Source: Citrobacter sp. RHB25-C09 (GTDB taxonomy: Bacteria; Pseudomonadota; Gammaproteobacteria; Enterobacterales; Enterobacteriaceae). From it: a stretch of DNA of 64,000 nucleotides. The translations under genes and the position numbers were made by a program. The stretch spans positions 3,348,001 through 3,412,000 of the forward strand of contig NZ_CP057483.1 of the NCBI RefSeq assembly GCF_013836145.1. The letters run 5' to 3'. Shown here piece after piece: positions 27,776-35,979 of the stretch. Positions within the stretch are counted from its first letter, which is position 1, and each line of letters starts with the position of its first letter. Under the pieces are notes generated by a model. The model did not search any database. It was given only the letters and a program-made list of their open reading frames with translations, and was not told the DNA's origin.

Positions 27776-29224
27776 ATGCAACTTAACGATCCCACTTTGT
27801 TTCATCAGCAGGCGCTGATCGACGGCCTCTGGCGTGATGCTCACAGCGGCGAGGTGATTGCGGTGACGAATCCCGCGAACGGCCAGACGCTGGGCAGCGT
27901 GCCGAAAATGGGCACGGAGGAAACCCGTGAAGCCATTGAAGCCGCCAACCGCGCACTGCCGGCCTGGCGCGCCCTCACCGCCAAAGAGCGGGCAAATATT
28001 CTGCGCCGCTGGTTCAACCTGATGCTGGAGCATCAGGACGATCTCGCCCATCTGATGACGCTGGAACAGGGTAAACCGCTGGCGGAAGCCCGCGGTGAAA
28101 TCAGCTACGCCGCGTCCTTTATTGAATGGTTTGCCGAAGAGGGCAAACGCATTTATGGCGACACCATTCCCGGTCATCAGGCCGATAAGCGTCTGATCGT
28201 GATTAAGCAGCCGATTGGCGTGACGGCGGCGATTACGCCGTGGAATTTCCCCTCGGCAATGATCACCCGCAAAGCCGGCCCGGCACTGGCGGCGGGCTGC
28301 ACAATGGTGCTTAAACCGGCCAGCCAGACACCGTTTTCCGCACTGGCGCTGGCGGAGCTGGCCAACCGTGCCGGTATACCCGCAGGCGTATTCAGCGTGG
28401 TGACGGGGTCCGCGAGCGCCGTGGGTAACGAACTGACCAGCAACCTACTGGTGCGCAAATTGTCATTCACCGGCTCGACGGAGATTGGCCGCCAACTAAT
28501 GGAACAGTGCGCGAAAGACATCAAGAAAGTGTCGCTGGAACTGGGCGGCAACGCGCCGTTTATCGTTTTTGACGACGCCGATCTCGATAAAGCCGTTGAA
28601 GGCGCGCTGGCATCCAAGTTCCGCAACGCCGGGCAGACCTGCGTCTGCGCTAATCGCCTGTACGTTCAGGACGGCGTTTACGATCGGTTTGCCGAGAAGC
28701 TTCAGCAGGCGGTGAACAAATTGCAGCCAGGCGATGGCCTGAACCCAGAGGTCACCACCGGCCCCCTGATCGATGAAAAAGCGGTGGCTAAAGTGCAGGA
28801 ACATATTGCCGACGCGCTGGAAAAAGGCGCACGCGTCATCACCGGCGGCAAACCCCATGCGCTGGGTGGCAATTTCTTCCAGCCGACCATTCTGGTTGAC
28901 GTGCCGGGTAACGCAAAAGTCGCCAAAGAAGAGACTTTCGGCCCGCTGGCACCGCTGTTCCGTTTTACCGATGAGGCTGACGTCATCACGCAAGCCAACG
29001 ACACTGAGTTTGGGCTGGCGGCCTACTTCTACGCCCGTGACCTGAGCCGCGTATTTCGCGTTGGTGAAGCGCTGGAGTACGGCATCGTCGGCATAAACAC
29101 CGGCATCATCTCGAACGAAGTCGCGCCGTTTGGCGGAATTAAAGCCTCCGGACTTGGTCGCGAAGGTTCGAAGTACGGCATCGAAGATTATTTAGAAATC
29201 AAATACATGTGCATTGGCCTTTAA
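27776..29224 (+). CDS. gabD: Succinate-semialdehyde dehydrogenase (NADP+) GabD
   Basis: A 482-residue aldehyde dehydrogenase, exactly the length of E. coli GabD. The catalytic glutamate lies in LELGGNAPF, the nucleophilic cysteine in NAGQTCVCANR, and the coenzyme-binding FTGSTEIGRQL is present. It oxidises succinate semialdehyde from GABA transamination (and glutarate semialdehyde in the lysine route) to the acid. A GGAAGCC site precedes the ATG, 14 bp after lhgO; gabT follows after 26 bp. Confidence 0.97.
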   Translation: MQLNDPTLFHQQALIDGLWRDAHSGEVIAVTNPANGQTLGSVPKMGTEETREAIEAANRALPAWRALTAKERANILRRWFNLMLEHQDDLAHLMTLEQGKPLAEARGEISYAASFIEWFAEEGKRIYGDTIPGHQADKRLIVIKQPIGVTAAITPWNFPSAMITRKAGPALAAGCTMVLKPASQTPFSALALAELANRAGIPAGVFSVVTGSASAVGNELTSNLLVRKLSFTGSTEIGRQLMEQCAKDIKKVSLELGGNAPFIVFDDADLDKAVEGALASKFRNAGQTCVCANRLYVQDGVYDRFAEKLQQAVNKLQPGDGLNPEVTTGPLIDEKAVAKVQEHIADALEKGARVITGGKPHALGGNFFQPTILVDVPGNAKVAKEETFGPLAPLFRFTDEADVITQANDTEFGLAAYFYARDLSRVFRVGEALEYGIVGINTGIISNEVAPFGGIKASGLGREGSKYGIEDYLEIKYMCIGL

Positions 29225-29250
29225 AACAAAAAATGACTGGAGAACACCTG

Positions 29251-30534
29251 ATGAGCACCAATAAAGAATTAATGCAGCGTCGCAGCAATGCCGTGCCCCG
29301 TGGCGTAGGTCAGATCCACCCGATATTTGCCGAGCGCGCGGAAAACTGCCGGGTCTGGGACGTTGAGGGCCGGGAGTTTCTCGATTTTGCGGGCGGTATT
29401 GCGGTGCTGAATACCGGACACCTGCATCCGCAAATTGTCTCAGCGGTGGAAGCACAGCTGAAAAAGCTGTCGCATACCTGCTTCCAGGTGCTGGCCTATG
29501 AGCCGTACCTGGAACTGTGCGAAATTATGAACAAAAAGGTGCCGGGAAACTTCGACAAGAAAACGCTGTTGGTCACCACCGGTTCTGAAGCCGTCGAAAA
29601 TGCGGTCAAAATTGCCCGCGCGGCGACGAAACGCACGGGCACCATCGCCTTCAGCGGTGCTTATCACGGCCGCACCCACTACACCCTGTCGCTGACCGGC
29701 AAAGTAAACCCTTATTCTGCCGGAATGGGGCTAATGCCGGGTCACGTCTATCGCGCGCTGTATCCGTGCGCGCTGCACGGCATTAGCGATGACGATGCCA
29801 TCGCCAGTATTCACCGCATCTTCAAAAACGATGCTGCGCCGGAAGATATTGCCGCCATCGTTATCGAACCGGTTCAGGGCGAGGGCGGGTTCTACTCCGC
29901 TTCACCTGCCTTTATGCAGCGCCTGCGCGAAATGTGCGATGAGCACGGGATCATGCTGATTGCCGACGAAGTGCAGAGCGGTGCAGGTCGTACCGGCACG
30001 CTGTTTGCGATGGAGCAGATGGGCGTTGCGCCGGATCTCACCACCTTTGCGAAATCAATCGCCGGGGGCTTCCCGCTGGCGGGCGTGACAGGGCGCGCGG
30101 AGGTGATGGATGCTATTCCTCCGGGCGGGCTGGGCGGCACCTATGCCGGTAACCCGATTGCCTGCGCTGCCGCGCTGGCGGTACTCAACATTTTCGAGCA
30201 GGAGAACCTGCTGCAAAAAGCCAACGATCTCGGCAAAACCCTGCGTGACGGTCTGCTGGCGATTGCTGAAACGCACCGCGAGATTGGCGACGTGCGCGGT
30301 CTGGGCGCAATGATCGCCATCGAACTGTTCGAAGACGGCGACCACACTAAACCGGACGCCAAATTAACCGCCGAGATTGTGGCGCGCGCCCGCGATAAGG
30401 GGCTGATTTTGCTCTCCTGCGGCCCCTACTACAACGTGCTGCGAATCCTTGTGCCGCTCACCATTGAAGACGCGCAAATCCGCCAGGGGCTGGACATCAT
30501 CGCCGAGTGTTTTGCCGAGGCGAAGCAGAGGTAA
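29251..30534 (+). CDS. gabT: 4-aminobutyrate/5-aminovalerate aminotransferase GabT
   Basis: The start at 29251 (MSTNKELMQRR) follows GGAGAACACCTG and yields 427 aa. It is a class III PLP aminotransferase: the GSEAVENAVKIARAAT cofactor region, ADEVQSGAGRTG and the Schiff-base lysine in TTFAKSIAGGFP are all visible. It transfers the amino group of GABA or 5-aminovalerate to 2-oxoglutarate, giving the semialdehydes used by GabD. A REP-like palindrome and hairpin follow the stop before gabP, a common way of uncoupling transporter expression from the enzymes. Confidence 0.97.
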   Translation: MSTNKELMQRRSNAVPRGVGQIHPIFAERAENCRVWDVEGREFLDFAGGIAVLNTGHLHPQIVSAVEAQLKKLSHTCFQVLAYEPYLELCEIMNKKVPGNFDKKTLLVTTGSEAVENAVKIARAATKRTGTIAFSGAYHGRTHYTLSLTGKVNPYSAGMGLMPGHVYRALYPCALHGISDDDAIASIHRIFKNDAAPEDIAAIVIEPVQGEGGFYSASPAFMQRLREMCDEHGIMLIADEVQSGAGRTGTLFAMEQMGVAPDLTTFAKSIAGGFPLAGVTGRAEVMDAIPPGGLGGTYAGNPIACAAALAVLNIFEQENLLQKANDLGKTLRDGLLAIAETHREIGDVRGLGAMIAIELFEDGDHTKPDAKLTAEIVARARDKGLILLSCGPYYNVLRILVPLTIEDAQIRQGLDIIAECFAEAKQR

Positions 30535-30540
30535 TTGCAG

Positions 30541-30613
30541 GCCGGACAGGGCGCATGCGCCGCCGTCCGGCAATGTTGCGATGCCCGGTAACACGCCGCT
30601 TACCGGGCCGATG
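30541..30613. repeat. REP-type palindromes between gabT and gabP
   Basis: GCCGGACAGG...CCGTCCGGC (30541-30571) is a REP-like palindrome; CCCGGTAA...TTACCGGG (about 30583-30608) is a second hairpin. Together they fill most of the gabT-gabP spacer and may reduce or stabilise the read-through transcript. Confidence 0.7.
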
Positions 30614-30660
30614 GGTAAGGTCATCTCCAACGGCTTCAATAACAATAACGGGGTAAATCT

Positions 30661-32061
30661 ATGGGGCAAATGTCGCAATCACATGATTTAGGAGGCGGGC
30701 TGAAATCCCGCCACGTCACCATGTTGTCTATTGCCGGTGTTATCGGCGCAAGTCTGTTTGTCGGCTCAAGCGTAGCCATTGCCCAGGCCGGGCCTGCGGT
30801 GATCCTGGCCTATCTGTTTGCCGGGCTACTGGTAGTGATGATTATGCGAATGCTGGCCGAAATGGCCGTCGCCACACCGGACACCGGCTCCTTTTCAACT
30901 TACGCGGATAAAGCCATTGGCCGTTGGGCAGGTTATACCATCGGCTGGCTGTACTGGTGGTTTTGGGTATTGGTGATCCCGCTCGAAGCGAATATCGCAG
31001 CCATCATTTTAAATTCCTGGGTTCCCGGCGTCCCGATATGGCTGTTTTCGTTAGTCATTACGCTGGCGTTAACCGGCAGTAATTTGCTGAGCGTCAAAAA
31101 CTACGGTGAGTTTGAGTTCTGGCTGGCGCTGTGCAAAGTGATTGCTATCCTTGCGTTTATTGCCCTGGGCGCGGCGGCGATTAGCGGTTTTTATCCCTAC
31201 GCTGAAGTCAGCGGAATTTCACGCTTATGGGATCACGGTGGCTTCATGCCGAACGGCTTTGGCGCGGTGCTGAGCGCAATGCTGATCACGATGTTCTCGT
31301 TTATGGGGGCGGAAATTGTCACCATCGCCGCAGCGGAATCCGACACGCCGGATAAACACATCGTTCGCGCCACCAACTCGGTGATCTGGCGTATTTCTAT
31401 CTTCTATTTATGCTCAATCTTTGTGGTCGTCGCGCTGATCCCGTGGAATATGCCAGGGCTGAAAGAGGTGGGCTCTTATCGCTCGGTGCTGGAACTGCTG
31501 AACATCCCACACGCGAAGTTGATTATGGACTGTGTGATCCTGCTGTCAGTCACCAGTTGCCTGAACTCGGCGTTGTATACCGCATCGAGAATGCTCTATT
31601 CTCTGAGCCGTCGCGGTGATGCCCCCGCCGTGATGGGCAAAACCAACCGCAGCAAAACGCCCTACGTCGCCGTTCTCCTCTCTACCGGCGCGGCGTTTTT
31701 GACCGTGGTCGTCAACTATTACGCTCCGGCAAAAGTATTTAAGTTTTTGATCGACAGTTCCGGTGCCATCGCCCTGCTGGTCTATCTGGTGATTGCCGTT
31801 TCCCAACTGCGGATGCGGAAAATCCTGCTGGCGGAAGGCGGCGAGATCAAGCTGAAAATGTGGCTTTATCCATGGCTGACCTGGCTGGTAATCGGCTTTA
31901 TTAGCTTTGTGCTGATTGTGATGCTCTTTCGCCCGGCGCAACAGCTGGAAGTCATATCCACTGCCCTGTTAGGACTGGGGATCATTTGCACGGTCCCGAT
32001 TATGTCGCGCTGGAAAAAACTGGTATTGTGGCAAAAGACACCATTACAAAATACCCGTTAG
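30661..32061 (+). CDS. gabP: GABA permease GabP
   Basis: A 466-residue APC-family amino acid transporter with twelve hydrophobic segments, beginning GLKSRHVTMLSIAGVIGASLF (first 12-20 residues diagnostic) and the conserved loop IRATNSVIWRISIFY-like VRATNSVIWRISIFY. Length and sequence match E. coli GabP. It imports GABA by proton symport for the GabT/GabD pathway. It lies 126 bp after gabT beyond REP palindromes, so it may be expressed from the operon and from its own promoter. csiR follows after 45 bp. Confidence 0.97.
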   Translation: MGQMSQSHDLGGGLKSRHVTMLSIAGVIGASLFVGSSVAIAQAGPAVILAYLFAGLLVVMIMRMLAEMAVATPDTGSFSTYADKAIGRWAGYTIGWLYWWFWVLVIPLEANIAAIILNSWVPGVPIWLFSLVITLALTGSNLLSVKNYGEFEFWLALCKVIAILAFIALGAAAISGFYPYAEVSGISRLWDHGGFMPNGFGAVLSAMLITMFSFMGAEIVTIAAAESDTPDKHIVRATNSVIWRISIFYLCSIFVVVALIPWNMPGLKEVGSYRSVLELLNIPHAKLIMDCVILLSVTSCLNSALYTASRMLYSLSRRGDAPAVMGKTNRSKTPYVAVLLSTGAAFLTVVVNYYAPAKVFKFLIDSSGAIALLVYLVIAVSQLRMRKILLAEGGEIKLKMWLYPWLTWLVIGFISFVLIVMLFRPAQQLEVISTALLGLGIICTVPIMSRWKKLVLWQKTPLQNTR

Positions 32062-32106
32062 TTTATTTCCCGGCTCAGGCCGGGAACTCTGTTCAGGAGT
32101 AAGACC

Positions 32107-32799
32107 ATGACCGCCATTTCTCATCCGACGGCCATAGATGGATACCGCTGGCTTAAAAACGATATTATTCGCGGTGTTTATCAGCCTGACGAAAAGCTGC
32201 GTATGAGCTTATTAACCTCGCGCTATGCGCTTGGCGTTGGGCCGCTCAGAGAGGCGCTCTCGCAACTGGTGGCGGAGCATTTGGTCACGGTGGTGAATCA
32301 AAAAGGGTATCGGGTAGCGTCCATGTCGGAACAGGAGTTGCTCGATATTTTCGACGCCCGTGCCAATATGGAAGCCATGCTGGTCGGGCTGGCTATCGAG
32401 CGCGGCGGTGACGAATGGGAAGCAGAGATCCTCGCCCGCGCCCATCTGCTCAGTAAACTCGAGGCCAGCGACGCCAGCGAACATATGCTGGATGAGTGGG
32501 ACCTGCGCCATCAGGCATTTCATACCGCCATCGTCGCCGGTTGTGGTTCCAATTATCTGCTGCAAATGCGCGAGCGTCTTTTCGATCTCGCGGCACGCTA
32601 TCGGTTTATCTGGCTGCGTGAAACGGTGCTGTCCGTTGAAATGCTGGAGGATAAACACATTCAGCATCAGACGTTGACGGAGGCAATTCTGGCGCGCGAT
32701 GCGCTACGCGCCAGCGAATTAATGCGCCAGCATCTGTTAACGCCGATTCCTATCATTCAACAGGCCATGTCCGGCAAACTGCTGGCGCAAAAGTCCTGA
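32107..32799 (+). CDS. csiR: GntR-family repressor CsiR (GlaR)
   Basis: A 230-residue regulator with an N-terminal GntR winged helix (residues ~15-70, LLTSRYALGVGPLREALSQL) and a C-terminal FCD ligand domain with metal-binding histidines (DEWDLRHQAFHTAI). In E. coli it represses the glaH operon and is released by glutarate. RBS CAGGAGT precedes the ATG. It ends only 6 bp before the convergent kbp gene, so 3' ends of the two transcripts probably overlap. Confidence 0.94.
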   Translation: MTAISHPTAIDGYRWLKNDIIRGVYQPDEKLRMSLLTSRYALGVGPLREALSQLVAEHLVTVVNQKGYRVASMSEQELLDIFDARANMEAMLVGLAIERGGDEWEAEILARAHLLSKLEASDASEHMLDEWDLRHQAFHTAIVAGCGSNYLLQMRERLFDLAARYRFIWLRETVLSVEMLEDKHIQHQTLTEAILARDALRASELMRQHLLTPIPIIQQAMSGKLLAQKS

Positions 32800-32805
32800 A
32801 ACTCA

Positions 32806-33255
32806 TCACTCTTCCGGAATACGCAGAACCTGGCCGGGATAAATTTTATCCGGGCTTTTCAGCATCGGCTTATTCGCTTCAAAGATTTTGTTATACAGAT
32901 TGGCGTTACCGTAAACCTGTTTCGAAATTGCGCTTAAGGTATCGCCAGATTTGACCGTATAGAACTGGCTCTCTGTTGCGGGAGTTGCGGTTTTCACCTG
33001 ATCTTCCACGCTTCCGATCCCCGCGATGTTCCCCACCGCAATGAGGATTTTTTCTTTTGCTTCCTGGCTTAATCCGTCACCGGAAACGGTCGCTTTGCCG
33101 TCGACGATTTGAACATTCACTTTATCAGAATCCGGAATACCCGTTTTAGACAGGTGATCCTGGACCTTCTTTGCTAAATCTTCTTTCTCGTGATTGCCGG
33201 TCACCGCATCCCAAAGCTTTTCCCCGGCGTCTTTAACAAAGTTGAAAATACCCAT
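32806..33255 (-). CDS. kbp: Potassium-binding protein Kbp (YgaU)
   Basis: The start at 33255 (MGIFNFVKDAGEK), preceded by a GAGGTG site, gives 149 aa, identical to E. coli length; an upstream in-frame extension is not supported. It has a BON domain (residues ~20-90) and a C-terminal LysM domain (YTVKSGDTLSAISKQVYGN). E. coli Kbp is a soluble cytoplasmic K+ sensor needed for growth at high potassium, and is induced by osmotic stress and RpoS. In K-12, yqaE lies just upstream; here that gene is absent. Confidence 0.95.
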   Translation of the reverse strand: MGIFNFVKDAGEKLWDAVTGNHEKEDLAKKVQDHLSKTGIPDSDKVNVQIVDGKATVSGDGLSQEAKEKILIAVGNIAGIGSVEDQVKTATPATESQFYTVKSGDTLSAISKQVYGNANLYNKIFEANKPMLKSPDKIYPGQVLRIPEE

Positions 33256-33464
33256 ATTCACCTCAGCAGTTGAATGTATACCCACACGAAGTGTAGCAAA
33301 AGGGATGCAATTGAATAGACGCCGTGCTGACCGGGAAGAATGAATCGGATAAATCACCACGTTGTGGACCAACGTCTTTCCCCTTGACCCTTTATCTACT
33401 CGCGCTGGAAATGATCTGTTATTTAGTTTAGAATTTACTTAATTTAGCAAATACTAAAATTATT

Positions 33465-33764
33465 ATGAATGAACTCGAACAACTACAGGCCAGCGCCGGA
33501 CAGGCGGCGGTGCTGCTGAAAGCGATGAGTCACCCGAAGCGACTGCTGATTTTATGCATGCTTTGCGGTTCGCCCGGCACCAGCGCGGGCGAACTGGCGC
33601 GCGCAACGGGACTTAGCCCCTCCGCCACCTCACAGCACCTGGCGCGGATGCGCGAAGAGGGACTTATCGACAGTCAGAGAGATGCCCAGCGCATTCTCTA
33701 CTCCATTAAAAACGCGGCAGTGAATGCGATTATTGCCACATTGAAAACCGTTTATTGTCCATAA
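33465..33764 (+). CDS. ygaV: ArsR-family transcriptional regulator YgaV
   Basis: A 99-residue winged-helix repressor with the ArsR core MSHPKRLLILCMLCGSPGTS and recognition helix TGLSPSATSQHLARM. E. coli YgaV represses the ygaVP operon and responds to sulphide-related species and tributyltin. Two cysteines (C29 and C33 region of LLILCMLCG) could be the redox sensor. The AT-rich dyad TTTACTTAATTTAGCAAATACTAAA just before the gene is a likely self-operator. ygaP follows 9 bp downstream. Confidence 0.94.
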   Translation: MNELEQLQASAGQAAVLLKAMSHPKRLLILCMLCGSPGTSAGELARATGLSPSATSQHLARMREEGLIDSQRDAQRILYSIKNAAVNAIIATLKTVYCP

Positions 33765-33773
33765 GGAGGCAGT

Positions 33774-34298
33774 ATGACCATCGGGACGATCTCCCCGCGC
33801 GATGCGCTGTTACGTATTGAGCAGGGTGCCAGACTGATAGATATTCGCGACGCCGATGAATACCTGCATGAGCATATTCCGCAGGCAGAGCTGGCCCCGC
33901 TTCCGGCGCTGGAACAGGGCGGCTTACCAGAAAAGCTCAGAGGCGAGCAGATTATTTTTCACTGTCAGTCCGGGAAACGTACGCAAAACAATGCGGCAAA
34001 ACTGCAGGCCGCGGCGGCACCTGCCGACGTCTGGCTGCTGGAAGGCGGTATTGAGGGCTGGAAAGCTGCGGGTTTGCCGGTAGCAGAAGATAAGTCACAG
34101 CCGCTGCCGTTGATGCGTCAGGTGCAAATTGCAGCAGGCGGGCTGACCCTGCTTGGCGTCTTGCTGGGTTACAGCGTCAGCAGCGGTTTTTTCCTGTTGA
34201 GCGGTTTCGTGGGTGCAGGACTGATGTTTGCCGGAATTAGCGGATTCTGCGGCATGGCTCGCCTACTCGAAATCATGCCATGGAATCGCCGAACGTAA
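33774..34298 (+). CDS. ygaP: Membrane-anchored rhodanese YgaP
   Basis: A 174-residue protein: an N-terminal rhodanese domain with the active-site loop HCQSGKRTQNN (catalytic Cys, about residue 63) and two C-terminal transmembrane helices separated by a Gly-rich turn (TLLGVLLGYSVSSGFFLLSG, then FVGAGLMFAGISGFCG). It transfers sulphane sulphur at the inner membrane and acts with YgaV. An AAGGAGGC site lies 7 nt before the ATG. It is the second gene of the ygaVP operon. Confidence 0.95.
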   Translation: MTIGTISPRDALLRIEQGARLIDIRDADEYLHEHIPQAELAPLPALEQGGLPEKLRGEQIIFHCQSGKRTQNNAAKLQAAAAPADVWLLEGGIEGWKAAGLPVAEDKSQPLPLMRQVQIAAGGLTLLGVLLGYSVSSGFFLLSGFVGAGLMFAGISGFCGMARLLEIMPWNRRT

Positions 34299-34618
34299 TC
34301 TTTAAGTGAAATAAACCCTCAGCGGTGAGTGATTGCTCGCCGCGTTATTTTCCTCGCCTCTCTCCTTTTTCTCCTAAAATAACCAAGAGATTGATTTTTA
34401 TAGGGTTATCTATTAAGGAAAACGAAAACTCCGCGTCTCTCTCTTTTACCACACTTGCAGAGTATTTTATCGACAAAATGCGAAAAAATAAAAACATTAC
34501 GCTAGTTGATAGTTTTAATGCAGAAATATAATCTATAAATCAGCAAAGGTACCACGCTAAAACACTAAAGCACGCAATTTTAGACCCCTTTTTCCCTTTC
34601 ATATTAAGGAGCAGGAGC
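34299..34618. other. Gene-free 320 bp where stpA would be expected
   Basis: In E. coli the H-NS paralogue gene stpA lies between ygaP and alaE on the minus strand. Here the interval is only 320 bp, AT-rich, and has no H-NS-like frame on either strand. A 68-codon plus-strand frame (34325-34531) has no ribosome binding site or recognisable similarity. The alaE leader and promoter must lie in the last part; a run TATTAAGGAGCAGGAGC provides its ribosome binding site. Confidence 0.6.
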
Positions 34619-35068
34619 ATGTTCTCACCGCAGTCACGCTTACGTCATGCCGTAGCAGACACGTTCGCGATGGTTGTTTATTGTTCAGTCGTGAACATGC
34701 TGATCGAAGTCTTCCTCTCAGGAATGACCTTTGAACAATCCCTCTCTTCCAGACTGGTTGCCATTCCGATCAACATCCTGATCGCCTGGCCATACGGCAT
34801 GTATCGCGATCTCTTTATGAAAGCGTCGCGTAATGTGAGTCCTGCTGGATGGGCGAAAAACCTGGCTGACGTGCTGGCCTATGTGACCTTCCAGTCTCCG
34901 GTTTATGTGGCAATTTTGCTGACGGTCGGTGCCGACTGGCATCAGATTACGGCGGCAGTGAGTTCAAATATTGTGGTATCGATGATGATGGGGGCGGTCT
35001 ATGGCTATTTTCTGGATTACTGCCGCCGCCTGTTTAAGGTCAGTCGTTACCAGCAGGTTAAAGCGTAA
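34619..35068 (+). CDS. alaE: L-alanine exporter AlaE
   Basis: A 149-residue inner-membrane protein with four hydrophobic helices and the family sequence FAMVVYCSVVNMLIEVFLSG near the N terminus. It exports L-alanine and keeps the cytoplasmic pool from toxic levels; in E. coli it is induced by alanine through Lrp. The ATG is preceded by AAGGAGCAGGAGC. Length equals the E. coli protein. Confidence 0.95.
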   Translation: MFSPQSRLRHAVADTFAMVVYCSVVNMLIEVFLSGMTFEQSLSSRLVAIPINILIAWPYGMYRDLFMKASRNVSPAGWAKNLADVLAYVTFQSPVYVAILLTVGADWHQITAAVSSNIVVSMMMGAVYGYFLDYCRRLFKVSRYQQVKA

Positions 35069-35102
35069 AACGAGTAAGCGACTGGCAACGCCAGTCGCCC
35101 CT

Positions 35103-35447
35103 TTAACTCGCCTCGCCGAACAGTCCGTTCAAATAGCGCTCAAGCGCAATACGCGAACTAAAGCCGTGGGGAATGCCGTAATGTTCGTGCGTCTCCCCGG
35201 CTAAATACAACGGAAAATTCTGGTAATGATCGCAGGTTTTAATATCTGTCGCGGGTTCGGCCAGCGAAGAGCTGCGTTCTTTTAACGTCGGATGAATCAC
35301 CAGCGCAGTGCGTCCCATACGCGCTTCACGATTCACATAGACATAATTTTCGCCACGTCGATAGCCATAAGCTTTCTGCGTGACCACATCTACTGTAAAT
35401 CCCACTTTTTCAAGTACGCGCGCCACCTCGTCAGGTCGTAAATACAT
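35103..35447 (-). CDS. ygaC: DUF2002 protein YgaC
   Basis: A 114-residue soluble protein starting MYLRPDEVARVLEKVGFTVD, the DUF2002/YgaC family. No enzymatic function is known. In E. coli the gene is repressed by Fur; I could not pick out a convincing Fur box upstream here. It is divergent from ygaM and convergent with alaE, with a 34-bp gap to the latter. Confidence 0.93.
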   Translation of the reverse strand: MYLRPDEVARVLEKVGFTVDVVTQKAYGYRRGENYVYVNREARMGRTALVIHPTLKERSSSLAEPATDIKTCDHYQNFPLYLAGETHEHYGIPHGFSSRIALERYLNGLFGEAS

Positions 35448-35609
35448 ATTTCTTCCTCGTTATCTTTTACAGCGGGCTTACCTTACCTGATTCAGCATTA
35501 GCAACGCTTTCAGAAAAGTCCATAAACGTAAAATGACACCGTGACGGCCCTCTGAAGTTTTAAATATGGACTAAACTGAAAAGCGACATCGAAATCACTG
35601 GAGGATCAT

Positions 35610-35936
35610 ATGTTTAATCGACCGAACCGAAACGACGTAGATGAAGGTGTGCAGGATATTCACAATGACGTCAATCAATTAGCGGATAGCCTGGAGGCTG
35701 TACTGAAGTCATGGGGAAGCGACGCGAAAGATGAAGCCGAAACGGCACGCCGTAAAGCGCAGGCCCTGTTGAAGGAGACTCGGGCACGTATGCACGGACG
35801 CACACGCGTTCAGCAGGCTGCCCGCGACGCCGTCGGTTGTGCCGATACCTTTGTGCGTGAAAAACCGTGGTGCAGCGTCGGTACAGCAGCGGCTGTGGGG
35901 ATTTTCGTCGGGGCGCTGTTGAGCCTGCGTCGTTAA
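35610..35936 (+). CDS. ygaM: DUF883 tail-anchored protein YgaM
   Basis: A 108-residue protein with a charged helical N terminus rich in Ala/Glu/Lys (AETARRKAQALLKETRARM) and a single C-terminal membrane segment containing GTAAAVGIFVGALLSL, then RR at the end. This is the DUF883/ElaB/YqjD group, inner-membrane proteins that bind stationary-phase ribosomes in E. coli. CTGGAGGATC precedes the ATG. Confidence 0.93.
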   Translation: MFNRPNRNDVDEGVQDIHNDVNQLADSLEAVLKSWGSDAKDEAETARRKAQALLKETRARMHGRTRVQQAARDAVGCADTFVREKPWCSVGTAAAVGIFVGALLSLRR

Positions 35937-35944
35937 CTGCGTGA

Positions 35945-35979
35945 CATGCCGGATGGCGACGCGATGCGTCTTATCCGGC
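35945..35979. repeat. REP element between ygaM and the MocR-like gene
   Basis: ATGCCGGATGGCGACGCG at 35945 pairs with TCTTATCCGGC ending at 35979, a typical enteric REP palindrome. It overlaps the convergent gene's stop at 35971-35973 and may serve both transcripts as a 3'-end structure. Confidence 0.8.

Noticed and set aside
34325..34531. 68-codon frame between ygaP and alaE
   Set aside because: No ribosome binding site, low-complexity charged sequence, no similarity I can recognise.
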